A stretch of 64,000 bases of DNA from Callorhinus ursinus (GCF_003265705.1 NW_020312867.1:5481749-5545748); one strand, 5' to 3'. Shown: positions 32,150 through 43,155, numbered from the stretch's first letter. Numbers and translations: made by a program. The notes: generated by a model from the sequence alone, not told the origin.

Positions 32150-32790
32150 TGGACCAATTCAAACACCTATTACAGGCCAGGCATTATGCTAAGCAATAAA
32201 GACAGAACAATGAATAAAAATATAGTCCCTGCCCACAGGTAGCCTGCAGTCTGTTAGAAAAGACTAATTATCATACAAATAAATGTATAATAAACAATAA
32301 ATGCTAGAAAGGAAAACAACATAAGAAAATAAGAGAAGGTGCCTGGGTGGCTCAGTCGTTAAGCGTCTGCCTTCAGCTCAGGTCATGATCCCAGGGTTTT
32401 GGGATCGAGTCCCACATCGGGCTCCCTGCTCTGCAGGAAGTCTGCTTCTCCCTCTCCCACTCCCCCTGCTTGTGTTCACTTTCTCTCTCTCTCCCTGTTG
32501 AAAAATAAATAAAATCTTTAAAAAAAGAAAGTAATTAAGAGAACTATAGCCTCACATCAGGGGGTAGAGGGAGGGTTAGTGAAGGGTGGTGTATTATACA
32601 GGAGTATATTTTGATGAAGTGAAACTTAAAGGAAACTTGAGCTAGGCTTTTTTTTTAAAGGAGATGAAGAATATTTCAGACAGGGGAACAGAAGGTGTGG
32701 GAAGCGACATGGCTAGAGTAAAGAACTGGAAGGAGGTCACCATGACTAGACAGCATCAAACAGGTAGGAAGAAGATGGAAGGGAGTGACA
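32150..32790 (+). mobile_element. Ancient interspersed repeat A, copy 1
   Basis: 'gccaggcattatgctaagcaataaagacagaacaatgaataaa', 'agtccctgcccacaggtagcctgcagtct', then after the SINE 'gacaggggaacagaaggtgtgggaagcgacatgg'. It shares order and wording with 40060-41035. Family unresolved. Confidence 0.5.
32338..32530 (+). mobile_element. Can-SINE inside ancient repeat A
   Basis: Head GGTGCCTGGGTGGCTCAGTCG, tail GAAAAATAAATAAAATCTTT. It splits the older repeat. Confidence 0.92.
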
Positions 32791-33254
32791 AGCAAAGAGA
32801 CAGACCACACAGAACACTGTTGAGGGCGAGTAGGCAGACAACATACACCAATTTGTCTGTTTCTACGTGTCAGAGAATCTTGCAAACTCCTCCAAAGTCA
32901 AAGGCTGTCTCACTCACCTTTCAGTTCCACAGGGTCTTACAACTAATGCTTAAAGTTTAAAATATACAACTGATCAGAAAATGGAGTGTATTCCTTTTTA
33001 GATCATTACAGCAAACAGTTTAAGAGACACTGATTTTCCCTCATCATTCAATACAAAGAGGCTGGGGTAACTGTTCAGATTCAGCTATAAATAAGTTATC
33101 TAAATCACTGACCCATTGATCTGTCAAATGAGAGGATAGGACTAGGTGTTCTTGAGAAGTCCGCTACAGCTTTGTTTCTTTCTTCCTTAAACTTCTTTTA
33201 TCTTTGTCTTATTTTAAACTGACCATGTGATATGCTAAGAATATCATTAAGTTA
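32791..33254. other. Unique interval, nothing recognised
   Basis: No open frame of note beyond about 98 codons of chance sequence at 32664-32960, which overlaps old repeat. Confidence 0.5.
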
Positions 33255-33454
33255 GGGCGCCTGGGTGGCTCAGTTGGTCAAGCAACTGCCTTCGGCTCAG
33301 GTCATGATCCTGGAGTCCAGGGATCGAGTCCCGCATCGGGTTCCCTGCTCGGCAGGGAGTCTGCTTCTCCCTCTGACCCTCTCCCCTCTCATGCTCTCTT
33401 CTCTATCTCATTCTCTCTCTCAAATAAATAAATAAAATATTTTTTAAAAAAACA
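33255..33454 (+). mobile_element. Can-SINE with perfect target-site duplication
   Basis: ATATCATTAAGTTA at 33241-33254 and 33455-33468. Belongs to the CTCCCCTCTCATG-tail subfamily. Confidence 0.95.
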
Positions 33455-33468
33455 ATATCATTAAGTTA

Positions 33469-34307
33469 AATAATCTGAAAATAAAACAGAGGTTTGGGGC
33501 TCTCCAGAAACAAGATATTCTAACTTTCCAATTTACATGACAACATACAGATTCCTGTTTTATCAGTTATCAAGAACTTTATAATTTGTGATTTTTTTGC
33601 CTTACATACTTAATATTACAAAGCTTGGAAGAATTTTGTGTCAAATTAAAAAAAAAGAGAAGCAATCAATTTCACAAGTGATCTTGAAAACAAAACTGAA
33701 AAACAATTCTCTTGATGTTTGAGTCATCAGCCCTTATGGGACACAAGTCAGACTGCAGCAGCTGTGGATCATTATTTAAAATCAAGAATTCAATTTAATT
33801 GTGATAGCAGATTTTTAAAAAGTTGAATCAGAAGCAGAGAAAATGAAGCAGAAATTTTCATTTGCTGGAATAAATCAACATATAATCCTATATTCTAAGG
33901 CATAAGGGATCATATCATTACTCTACCCAAATCAGACTACCAATCGATTTCCTTTACTATGAATACTTCTGTCAAATAAGCTTTTTCTCTATACACCTGG
34001 AAAATTATTCATCTTTAAAAACTTACCTCAAGGGTTTTCCCTGTGGGAGAGACAATTCCCAAAGAAAGCAAGCCGAGTCGATAGTGGCCCCACCTACTGC
34101 TATCCAGGAAGCCTGAGAGTATAGAATACCACACTGGTACTTAACATATTCACTTATTTGTTGACCTGATCCTCCATTACCATTCTGAGGGCAGGGGTAT
34201 GTCCTGATCAACATATTCAATGCTTATTTCTTATATAAAGAAATTAAAATATCCTATGTTTAATACACAAATTCAACAGGATCAAACCACAGAATATAAG
34301 CTTTAGA
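33469..34307. other. Unique interval holding a possible minus-strand exon
   Basis: No carnivore repeat in 840 bases. A minus-strand donor-like site (ACTTAC on +, 34021-34026) and an acceptor-like CCCTGCCCTCAG (34196-34185 on -) bracket 158 open bases. See the separate entry. Confidence 0.5.
34027..34184 (-). other. Candidate minus-strand exon
   Basis: On the minus strand the segment follows CCCCTGCCCTCAG and ends at AG|GTAAGT. One frame is open across all 158 bases (52 codons plus 2 bases), with a mixed rather than repetitive composition (…ISEYVKYQCGILYSQ…). I recognise no family, and chance or repeat origin is possible. Confidence 0.25.
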
Positions 34308-34320
34308 AAGAACTGAATCT

Positions 34321-34521
34321 CGGGGCACCTAGATGAATCAACCGGTTAACCGTCGGATTCTTAATTTCAGCTCAGGTCACTCAGTAGGGCTCTGCACTAG
34401 GCGTGGTCAAGGTCTTGAGCTCCCTGCTCAGTGGGGAGTCAGCTTCTCCCTCCCATGCCCCCCCACTTGTGCTCTCTCTCGCCCTTGCTCCCTCTCTCTC
34501 AAATAAAATCTTTTAAAAAAG
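34321..34521 (+). mobile_element. Older Can-SINE variant with target-site duplication
   Basis: AAGAACTGAATCT at 34308-34320 and 34522-34534. The diverged head reads GGGGCACCTAGATGAATCAACCGG, and the middle carries an inserted GTCAAGGTCTTGAG. Confidence 0.9.
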
Positions 34522-34534
34522 AAGAACTGAATCT

Positions 34535-34984
34535 AGCTCCTTCACTTAATTAAAATGGGGTGGGGGAGGATAAGGTCTGAAAAAGTTGAATAAAATTCCT
34601 ATTGGATATGATGTATTCAAATCAAATTATGTTCTCTTCAAGAATTTTTCTGAGACCTGGTGTTTTTGAAATGGCAAAAACTTCAAGACTACTTTGTTAA
34701 TAACAATTAAAAATTACTAGCCCCGAGCTGGTGTTCCCAAACATTGTGACCATTTTTGCTGCCCCTGCTCTGTCCCAAATAAGATATTCATCCTAGGGGC
34801 ATGTACCTATTCACAAGAACTATGTAAAGCACTGCACTGGTCAGTTTATTTCAAGCTACAGCTCTCACTATATTTTAGAAGGCTTTATGTGAAGAACAAA
34901 AGTGGATGTCGATGTTCTTGTAAGAATTTAAGTCAGGTATTTCTTGAACTGTATTTTATAAACTTAAGAACAAATAAGGTTGTA
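34535..34984. other. Unique interval, nothing recognised
   Basis: About 450 bases with no repeat or gene recognised. Confidence 0.5.
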
Positions 34985-35161
34985 GGGCACCTGGGTAGCT
35001 CAGTCAGTTAACGGTCGAACTCAGTTTTGGCTCAGGTCATGATCTCATGGGTCATGAGATGGAACCTGCATCAGGCTCCAGACTCTGCTTGAGAGTCTCA
35101 CGCTCTGCCCCTCCCCCATGCGATCCGGTACTTTCCCAAATCAATCAATCAAACAAAAGAA
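34985..35161 (+). mobile_element. Older Can-SINE variant
   Basis: Head GGGCACCTGGGTAGCTCAG, body 'ggtcgaactcagttttggctcagg'. The tail is diverged to AATCAATCAATCAAAC. Flanks ...AAGGTTGTA and ...GAGGTTGGTA are similar. Confidence 0.87.
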
Positions 35162-35370
35162 AAAAACGAGGTTGGTATCTTTGATGTGCCTATCACAACA
35201 TGAACCCTAACTAACAAAGCCAGTGTTCTCTTTCTATGTCCTTCCTGCTGGCCTTAAGCTCTCAAAACACCTAAACTAAATAAGCTGAAAGCAGCAGCCA
35301 GGTAACTGAATGCCATCTGCAGGGCCACTCTGGGGTGGGATGGAGTGAACATTTTAAAATAAGAGTTTTA

Positions 35371-35557
35371 GGGCGCCTGGGTGGCTCAGTCGGTTAAACG
35401 ACTGCTTTCGGCTCAGGTCATGATCCTGGAGTCCCGGGACTGAGTCCTGCATCGGGCTCCTGCTCAGCAGGGAGCCTGCTTCTCCCTCTGACCCCCCCCC
35501 CATGTACTCTCATTCTCACCCTCTCAAAATAAATAAATCTTTAAAAAATAAATAAAT
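35371..35557 (+). mobile_element. Can-SINE, first of a three-element run
   Basis: AAAATAAGAGTTTTA at 35356-35370 and 35558-35572, a perfect 15-bp duplication. The next SINE starts directly after the second copy. Confidence 0.95.
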
Positions 35558-35572
35558 AAAATAAGAGTTTTA

Positions 35573-35770
35573 GGGGTGCTGGGTGGCTCAGTCGGTTAAG
35601 CATCTGCCTTCGGCTCAGGTCATGATATAAGGGTCCTGGGATCAAAGCCCCCACATCAGGCTCCCTGCTCAGCGGGAGGCCTGCTTCTCCCTCTCCCTCT
35701 GCCTGCTGCTCTGCCTACTTGTGCTCTCTCTGTCAAATAAATAAATAAAATCTTCAAAAAAATAAATAAA
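35573..35770 (+). mobile_element. Can-SINE, second of a three-element run
   Basis: Head GGGGTGCTGGGTGGCTCAG (one C lost), tail AAATAAATAAAATCTTC then AAATAAATAAA, into which the third SINE is joined. Confidence 0.93.
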
Positions 35771-36005
35771 GGGGCGCCTGGGTGGCTCAGTCGTTAAGCG
35801 TCTGCCTTCGGCTCAGGTCATGATCGCAGGGTCCTGGGATCGAGCCCCGCATCGGGCTCCCCGCTCAGCGGGAAGCCTGCTTCTCCCTCTCCCACTCCCC
35901 CCGCTTGTGTTCCCTCTCTCACTGTCTGTCTCTCTCTCTGTTAAAAAATAAATAAAATCTTTAAAAAAAAATAAAAATAAATAAAAAATAAAAAAACAAA
36001 AAAAT
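35771..36005 (+). mobile_element. Can-SINE, third of a three-element run
   Basis: Near-consensus element (GGGGCGCCTGGGTGGCTCAGTCGTTAAG...), with a long A/AAAT tail to about 36005. The most consensus-like copy in the cluster and probably the youngest. Confidence 0.94.
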
Positions 36006-36009
36006 AAAA

Positions 36010-36560
36010 TACCGTAAAATTCACCTGTTTTCAATTCACCTGTAAACTTAATTTTTTAGTAAGTTTATGTATAATTGTACAACCATCACCACAATCCCCT
36101 TTTAAGAACATTTCTATCAGCCCAAAGACCCCTTATGTCTCTTAAGAAATCCTATTTACAACCAACAATACCAGGTAAGAACTAATCTGCTCACTTGATC
36201 CCTATTAAGTAGCCATTCCGGGCCATTTCACTTAAGTGGAATCACAAGATGTTGTCCTAGAGAGCCTAGGGGCTCAGTGGGTAAAGCATGTAACTCTTGA
36301 TCTCAGGGCTGTTGAGTTCAGGCCCCACACTGACATAGAGCTTACTTAAAAACAAACAAAGACAAAGATCTTGCCATTTCTGAGTTCTTTAATTTAGTAT
36401 AATGTTTCCTGGGTTCATCTATGTTGTGGCATGTTATCAGTATTTATTCTTTTTTATTGCTGGGTAATATTCTATTAATGGACACATCACATTGTGACAT
36501 TTGGGTTATTTCCAGTTTTTGGTTATTGAGTAACACTGATGGAAACACTCCAGTACAAAT
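36010..36560 (-). mobile_element. Old L1 3' region, antisense
   Basis: Reading +, 'taattgtacaaccatcaccacaatcccc', 'gccatttcacttaagtggaatcacaagatgtt', 'ttgctgggtaatattctattaatggac' and 'gggttatttccagtttttggttattgagt' are the complement of the old L1 ORF2 end and 3' UTR. Interrupted by the SINE at 36261-36362. Confidence 0.75.
36261..36362 (+). mobile_element. Short tRNA-Lys-like Can-SINE, diverged
   Basis: 'ggggctcagtgggtaaagcatgtaactcttgatctcagggctgttgagttcaggcc' then 'gagcttacttaaaaac'. The head is worn. Confidence 0.78.
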
Positions 36561-36675
36561 TTAAAATGGTTGTTATCAAGCCATTTTACCTAATTTTAAT
36601 CTGCTTTGTGGGAAAAGAATTTGCCAAGCTCCTTATTCCATCATTCAGGAAGTTCCTCTCTAACCAAGTATATTT

Positions 36676-37362
36676 TTTTATTTTAATTTAATTTTTTCCA
36701 TTTTTAAATTTAAATTCAATTATTAACATACAATGTATTATTGATTTCAGAAGTAGAGGTCCATGATTCATCAGTCTTATGTAACACCCAGTGTTCATGA
36801 ATCATGTGCCCTCCTTAATGTCTATAAGGCAGCCACCCCATCCCCCCACCCACCTCCCCTCCAGCAACCCTGTTTGTTTCCTATGATTAAAAGTCTCTTA
36901 TGGTTTCTATACCTCTCTGATTTCGTTTTATTTTTTCCTCTCTTCCCCGATGATCCTGTTTTGTTTCTTATATTCCACATATCAGTGAGATCATATAATA
37001 AAATGTTTTTCTGATTGACTTATTTCGCTTAGCATAACACCCTCTAGTTCCAACCACAATGTTGCAAATGGCAAGATTTCATTTTTTGATAGCTGAGTAG
37101 CATTCCATTGTATATATATACATCTTCTTTATCCCTTCATCTATTGATGGACATCTGGGCTCCTTCCATAATTTGGCTATTGTGGACATTGCTGCTATAA
37201 ACATTGTGGAGTGCACGTGCCCCTTCGGATCACTGTATTTGTATCTTTGCGGTAAATACCCAATAGTGCAGTTGCTGGGTCATAGGGTAGCTCTATTTTC
37301 AACTTTTTGATGAACCTCCATACTGTTTTCCAGAGTGGCTGCACCAGCTTACATTTCCATAG
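36676..37362 (-). mobile_element. Carnivore L1 3' end, antisense, 5'-truncated
   Basis: Reading +, the tip complement 'attaacatacaatgtattattgatttcag' is followed by 'gattcatcagtcttatgtaacacccag' and ORF2 text complement ('ttgctgggtcatagggtagctctatttt', 'ccattgtatatata'). CCAAGTATATTT (36664-36675) and CCAAGTTTATTT (37363-37374) are a likely duplication. Dead copy. Confidence 0.87.
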
Positions 37363-37374
37363 CCAAGTTTATTT

Positions 37375-37852
37375 AAATGGTAGTTTCTCCTGATATTTTG
37401 AGATTATGCTTTTATCAGGAATTTGTCTGATTTTGATACCCTGTTTAGAAAGATTATAAAAACATACTCCTACATATGTTCTTCTATGTTCTCATGGTTT
37501 GACTTTTCTAATTCATTCTTAAGTCAAAATGGAATTTGATATATAAAGTTTGTGAATAAAATACCTAAAATAACTTATTAATACTCGTTTACCTACTGCT
37601 GAAGCCTATTACCCAGAAGAAACTGAAGTCCAAATACCATGACAGTTAAGTGACCCAAACTCCCAGTTCTAAAGGTATAGCAAACCTCTAGGTGAAGATC
37701 AAAAAACACAACCGGCCTAGCACATACACAACAGCCAGAATAATCCAGAGATATGACTTTCCTCATAAATTTCCCGCTTTATATATTGGGATTATTTCCT
37801 CTTTTTACTCTTCAGTAAAGCTGTTTCTAGTTTTGTAACAGAAGTTAGTAGG
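37375..37852. other. Interval without gene
   Basis: The first 180 bases may still be older L1 antisense text ('atcaggaatttgtctgattttg'). The rest was not recognised. Confidence 0.4.
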
Positions 37853-38054
37853 AGGCGCGCCTGGGTGGCTCAGTCGTTGAATGTCTGCCTTGGGCTCAGG
37901 TCATGATCCCAGGGTCCTGGGATTGAGCCCCACATCGGGCTCCCCGCTCGGCAGGAAGCCTGCTTCTCCCTCTCCCGCTCCCCCTGCTTGTGTTCCCTTT
38001 CTAGTTGTCTCTCTCTCTCTGTCAAATAAATAAATAAAATCTTTAAAAAAAAAA
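37853..38054 (+). mobile_element. Can-SINE
   Basis: Head GGCGCGCCTGGGTGGCTCAGTCG. AAGTTAGTAGGA precedes it and AAGTTAGTAGGA follows at 38054-38065, a perfect duplication. Confidence 0.93.
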
Positions 38055-38065
38055 AGTTAGTAGGA

Positions 38066-38419
38066 AAATGCTTCAGAGAGTTTTTACAACTAGCTTTGTC
38101 CGAATTCCTTCATTTTTTAAACAGTGGGAGTGCCTATACGGAGGAGTGTTTTATGCACCTAAATTAACATTCTGCCAAACAGACTTTATTTCCTGTCATT
38201 TGATAGAACAGGAAAAATGAGACATAAGAAAATTTAAACCATTCAGTATTTTAAGCACACAGTCAACATCTCTGTTAGAGACACAGAATTTTAAGGTTAA
38301 TATTTTTCTACTTTTATAAAATAACTTTAGAACCTACAGATAAATATGTAATTCATACATCCTCCTGGAAAATCCCTGTAAGTTCTTCAGTTCACTCTAA
38401 TTATTCCTCTGCATTTTCT
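38066..38419. other. AT-rich interval, nothing recognised
   Basis: About 350 bases. Confidence 0.5.
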
Positions 38420-38592
38420 TTTTTTTTTTCCTTTTGGAGAGGGGTGGAGGGGCAGAGGAAGAGAGAGAATCTTAAGCAGGCTCCACATCCAGCATGAAGC
38501 CCCTACACAGGGCTTGTCTCACAACCCTGAGGTCATGACCTGAGCTGAAATCAAGAGTCAGACCCTTAACCAACTGAGCCTCCCAGGAGCCC
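38420..38592 (-). mobile_element. Older Can-SINE variant
   Basis: T-run at 38420-38429, 'caggctccacatccagcatgaagcccctacacagggcttg', 'aaatcaagagtcagacccttaaccaactgagcctcccaggagccc'. Diverged. Confidence 0.85.
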
Positions 38593-39108
38593 TTACTCTA
38601 TTTTCATAGAAAATGTTATTTACCACATTCCCTGAAAATTCTCTTAGTAAGGCATGATATTTCACACTTTTAACAAATTCTGGTTCTAAAACAGAGAGAC
38701 AATATTAACCTGTTTTTCTTTGCTATTACAAGCGGTAAAATTTAATTACAAAGAACATACATCCTAACAAGCCTTGGTGAGCTAAAGTAATTTTTTGGAG
38801 TAAAGAAATTCAATCCCATCAAGTGAAAATTTCTTTTCCTTTAGTTTTTAGGGCATGGTCACTAAGGCCAAGTTTTACACGTGCACTAATTAATCCTCAT
38901 TTTTTATATATAAAAATAATCACAGAAATGTGTTCTATTATGATATCACCGCAAATATTCAGGAAAAAGGAAAGAAAGAGTCACTAATAGACTATAAAGA
39001 TATATTAGCAGTCCCATTAAAGTTTTATGTATGAGTAACTATCTCCTCCCTCAGATAAACAATTTAAGAGGCAGAAAATTCAGTCTTCTTATTTCCCAAT
39101 TATTATTA
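38593..39108. other. Unique interval, nothing recognised
   Basis: About 515 bases with no gene or repeat recognised. Confidence 0.5.
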
Positions 39109-39122
39109 AGAGTCTATCACAT

Positions 39123-39326
39123 GGGGGGGCCTGGGTGGCTCAGTTGGTTGGGCGACTGCCTTCGTCTCGGGTCATGATCCTGGAGTCGCGGGATCGAGTC
39201 CTGCGTCGGGCTCCCTGCTCGGCGGGGAGTCTGCTTCTCTCTCTGACCCTCCCCCCTCATGTGCGCGCTCTCTCTCGTTCTCTCTCTTTCAAGTAAATAA
39301 ATAAATAAATCTTTAAAAAAAAAAAA
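39123..39326 (+). mobile_element. Can-SINE with perfect target-site duplication
   Basis: AGAGTCTATCACAT at 39109-39122 and 39327-39340. The head has an extra-long G-run (GGGGGGGCCTGGG), and the CpG sites in the body are kept, suggesting youth. Confidence 0.95.
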
Positions 39327-39340
39327 AGAGTCTATCACAT

Positions 39341-40059
39341 GGTAGGTATGCACAGAAGACTCAGGCCTTGTAGGACATTTAACAAAACATCCTCCTACAG
39401 TAATGGTTTCATTATTTAAATTGGCACATGGCAGATTATGTTAACAGATTTATTTATTGACTAAGTCTAATCATATTCCCTCAGTTGGCATCAATATGAT
39501 ATCTACTATTTACATTTCCTTCAACACTGGATATTTGTTCAAAAGTCTTCCATATTTGATTTCCAACACAGAATTTTGGGTTTAAATGAAATTTAGGGTT
39601 TATGGTGGATTACAAAGGATAAAGAAATAAAAGAACCCTAATGAGAACTAAAATCACTTGGTTTATAAATCCCGCTTATAAGCCGAAACGTTTCTTTTTA
39701 TTGCAAGGAATAGAACACTTTTGTAATTAAATGTTCCACAGCAATGAATGAAGGTCCAAAGTGACCTAATACTATTTTTCAAAGATTGTTCATGTCATCA
39801 CCTTTTCTGGCACATGGCTTTTCTATTTTAATGTTTTTTAAGTTTTCATTTGATTCAAAGCACAACTCAAGATAGCATTCTTTTTGATGTTTCCCAACGT
39901 TTAAATGCCTATTATTTAACAAAGATTTTGAATTACATGTATTTAAACCAAACAAAAAATATGGAAAATATGGTTAGCTTCATTTGTTTGCAGAAAGCAA
40001 ACCACAAACTGTAAACTTCTGAGAACAGAGACCATGTGTCTCTACCGTGCTTCCTATTC
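39341..40059. other. Unique interval, nothing recognised
   Basis: About 720 AT-rich bases. The last 60 may be L2-like ('gaacagagaccatgtgtctctaccgtg'). Confidence 0.45.
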
Positions 40060-41035
40060 TATTCATTTATTCATTCAACAAATAGCTATTACGTATCTAC
40101 CATGTGCCAATGTTCTGGGCAATGGAGACACATCAATAAACAAAATAGACAAAAATCTGTCCCCTTTGGAACATACATTCCAACAAGGGGAGACAGATAA
40201 TAAACAAAATAAATAACTAAAATATAGAATATATTAAAAAGTGAGCTGATAAAGGGGGATGAGCTGATAAAGAGGGATGGGGAAGGCAGGGTACCATTTT
40301 ATTTATAAAGGACTTCATTTTTAAGTAACCTATACCCAATGTGGGGCTCAAACTCACAACCCCAAGATTAAGAGTCTAATGCTCTTCCGACTAACAGCCA
40401 GGCACCCCAGAGTGCCATTTTAAACAGAGTAGCAGGATTGGCCTCACTGAGAAGAGAAGAAATAAGCCATGGGATATGGAGAAAAAACAGAAGTCTAGGT
40501 GAAAGTCGTGACACTGGGTAAGAACTAGAGATTTCAAGAACTTCAAGATCTGTGTGCCTGGAGCTGGGAAAGTAGTAGGATATGAGTGGGGGGCAGTGGG
40601 GGAGGATGGTAGATCATAGAAACCTTGAAGGTCACTGAAAAAATTTTGGTTTTAAGTAAAATGGGAGTTGTTAACATGGTTCTAAGTAGAGATTTTACAA
40701 TACCTGACTAAACTGGATCACTCTGAGAAAAAAATGAAATGAAATGAAATCACATAAAATAAAATAAAAATAAATTGGACCACTCTGGCTGCTATGGTCA
40801 AAACAGATGGTGGGGCAAGAATGAAAAGAATGAAAGGAGGGAAAACTAATAGCATGCAGCTCCAATAAGCCCAGTCAGAGGTGGTGGGCCAGAATGGGAG
40901 GAGTGAAGTAAAGATGCTATTAAGATCCTGTATATATTCTCAAGGTGGAACAAACAGCGTCTCCTGACCAATCAGAAGTGGGTAATGGGAAAAAAAAAAA
41001 GTCAAGGTTAACTCCAAGATTTTTGGCTAGGTAAC
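40060..41035 (+). mobile_element. Ancient interspersed repeat A, copy 2 (longest)
   Basis: Ordered landmarks: 'tattcattcaacaaatagctatta', 'atgttctgggcaatggagacacatcaataaacaaaatagacaaaaatc', 'attggcctcactgagaagag', 'cataggaaaccttgaaggtcac'-like text, 'gaccactctggctgctatg' and 'caaggttaactccaagatttttggc'. This order recurs across mammals. I cannot name the family. A SINE at 40302-40411 and a TGAAA simple repeat near 40735 interrupt it. Confidence 0.55.
40302..40411 (-). mobile_element. Short tRNA-Lys-like Can-SINE, antisense
   Basis: 'aagtaacctatacccaatgtggggctcaaactcacaaccccaagattaagagtc' ending GGCACCCC. GTACCATTTTA (40291-40301) and GTGCCATTTTA (40412-40422) flank it. Confidence 0.88.
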
Positions 41036-41357
41036 AGAGAAAAAATAGACAAATTGGACTTCATGAAAAATTTTAAACTCTGTATATCAAAAGAAACCAT
41101 CCACAGAGTAAAACAGGCAACCCACAGAATGGAATATTTGCAAATCATATATCTGATAAGGGATTAACATCCAGAATATACAGTGAACTCCTAAAATGCA
41201 ACAACAACAAAACAATTCGATTCAAAAATGGGCCAAGGACTTAAGACACTTCTCCTAAGAAGATATACAAAATCTTGGTGCATCGTTGAAGAGAACGTAA
41301 AATGGTACAGCCACTGTGGAGAACAGTATGAAAGTTCCTCAAAATATTAAAAATTGA

Positions 41358-41552
41358 GGGCGCCTGGGTGGCTCAGTCGTTAAGCGTCTGCCTTCAGCTC
41401 GGGTCATGATCCCAGGGTCCTGGGATCGAGTCCCACATCGGGCTCCCTGCTCAGCGGGAAGCCTGCTTCTCCCTCTCCCACTCCCCCTGCTTGTGTTCCT
41501 GCTCTCACTGTCTCTCTCTGTCAAATAAATAAATAAAATCTTTAAAAAAAAA
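41358..41552 (+). mobile_element. Can-SINE with perfect target-site duplication
   Basis: AAAATATTAAAAATTGA (17 bp) at 41341-41357 and 41553-41569, in L1 sequence. Confidence 0.95.
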
Positions 41553-41653
41553 AAAATATTAAAAATTGATCCAGCAATTAACTGCACATCTGGATTGAAA
41601 GCAGGGTCTTGATGAGATATTTGTATACCCATGTTCATAATAGCATTATTTAC

Positions 41654-41851
41654 GGGGCGCGTGGGTGGCTCAGATGGTTGGGTGTCTGCCTTCAGCTCGG
41701 GTATTGGTCCCAGGGTCCTGGGATCGAGCCCTGCAATGGACTCCTTGCTCCGCGTGAAGCTTGCTTCTCCCTCTCCCACTCCCCCTGCTTGTGTTCCTTC
41801 TCTCGCTGTCTCTGTCAAATAAATAAATTAAAATCTTAAAAAAAAAAAAAA
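41654..41851 (+). mobile_element. Can-SINE
   Basis: Head GGGGCGCGTGGGTGGCTCAGATGG, with the 3' end in a 13-A tail at 41839-41851. No clear duplication remains. Confidence 0.92.
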
Positions 41852-41940
41852 TCACAGAAATCAAAAGTTTAATGGTGGTTGCCAGGGGCTGGGAGGAAGG
41901 GAAAAATGGGGAATTATTGTTTTAAAAGATAAAGAGTTTT

Positions 41941-42125
41941 GGGGCACCTGGGTGGCTCAGTTAAGCGTCTGCCTTCGGCTCAGGTTATGATCCCAGGGTG
42001 CTGGGATCAAGTCCTGCATCGGGCTCCCTGCTCAGCGGGAAGTCTGCTTCCCACTCCCCCTGCTTGTGCTCCCTCTCTCGCTGTGCCCCTGTCATATAAA
42101 TAAATGAAATCTTAAAAAAAAAAAA
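41941..42125 (+). mobile_element. Can-SINE with short head deletion
   Basis: GGCTCAG runs directly to TTAAGCGTCTG (TCGG missing), and the CT region is shortened. No target duplication is recognisable. Confidence 0.9.
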
Positions 42126-42257
42126 TCAACAGGGTCAATTGCTCTAGCAAGATGACAACTAAGAATTGACTATTGGGTATCCCCCTGTCAAGATCAGACA
42201 TGTACTCATCATAGTAATTATGTGTTCAATGAATATACACAGCAAAATATAATTAAT

Positions 42258-42453
42258 TTTTTTTAAAGATTTTATTTATTTATTTGAGAGAGAGAGCAAG
42301 CGAACAAGAGAGAGCATGAGCAGGGGGAGGGAGAGGGAGAAGCAGACTCTCCTGCTGAGTGGGGAGTCTGATGCGGGGCTCGATCCCAGGACTCTGGGAT
42401 CATGACCTGAGCCAAAGATACCCAGTTAACTGGCTGAGCCACTGAGGCACCCC
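42258..42453 (-). mobile_element. Can-SINE with target-site duplication
   Basis: AAAATATAATTAAT (42244-42257) and AAAATATACTTAAT (42454-42467), one mismatch. GA-rich near the tail. Confidence 0.94.
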
Positions 42454-42467
42454 AAAATATACTTAAT

Positions 42468-42839
42468 CATTATTTCAAATTCTCTTTAATACTTCTGAAA
42501 ATGCATCAAGTTAACTAAATATGTACAAATAAAATATCACCTTTGTCAAATTCATTGCTCTTTTACAAAAAGAATTTTGGCTCTGGACTTCGAGATTATC
42601 ACAATTAAAACTGGAATTGTAAAAAACAAACAAACAAACAAAAAAACACCAAACACCTGAATTGTCAATGCTTTCACATATGGCCACCAAAACACTACTG
42701 TCTTCTGCTTAGTAACAGTGGAAACCTCCCAATATTGCACAAACCACAAAGAACAGTGATCAAGGAAATAGTATGTCACTCACTTTCCCTTTCTAAGCCT
42801 CCATTTTCTTCACCTGTAAAATGAATCTTCATATGTTCT
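42468..42839. other. Unique interval, nothing recognised
   Basis: Contains a CAAA simple tract at 42625-42645. No gene. Confidence 0.5.
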
Positions 42840-43075
42840 TCCCTTTAAGAATACCTTGTTCCTCTGATCAAATTCAGCTTCAGGTTCAGCGCCTACTACC
42901 TTCTCCTTGAGGACTTCCCAAGTTCTCCAGTCTCTGTTCATCCCTCTCTTCTCTGAACTCCAATAATCATCTGCTTTTACTATATACAAACCTTTTGGTT
43001 GGTCCTACAACACATACTGCCTTGAGTGTTCTCTTAGTTGTTTTATGAGTTTGTCTTAAGCACCCCTAGTGTACC
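42840..43075 (+). mobile_element. L2 LINE 3' fragment
   Basis: 'ccttgaggacttcccaagttctccagtctctgttcatccctctcttctctgaactcc' follows L2 order ('…gaggccttccctgaccaccc…'). Diverged. Confidence 0.55.
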
Positions 43076-43155
43076 AGGAAAATCTCAAATATGTATATAC
43101 TTGATTGTTCCCCCTACAATATCTAATACAACATTGTATCAATAGAAATTAATGA

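Larger units (their letters stand above)
41036..42180 (+). mobile_element. Old L1 3' region, three-fold SINE-interrupted
   Basis: 'aaattggacttcatgaaaaattttaaactc', 'aaagaaaccatccacagagtaaaacaggcaacccacagaatgg', 'tacagccactgtggagaacagtatg', then after the SINEs 'aatttgataccag'-free text 'ggtggttgccaggggctgggaggaaggg'. The ORF2 end joins the 3' UTR. Non-coding. Confidence 0.82.

Noticed and set aside
41339..41818. 159-codon minus-strand open frame
   Set aside because: It is built from two SINEs (repeating ERDSESRNTSRGSGRGRSRLPAE-like translation) and the L1 between them.
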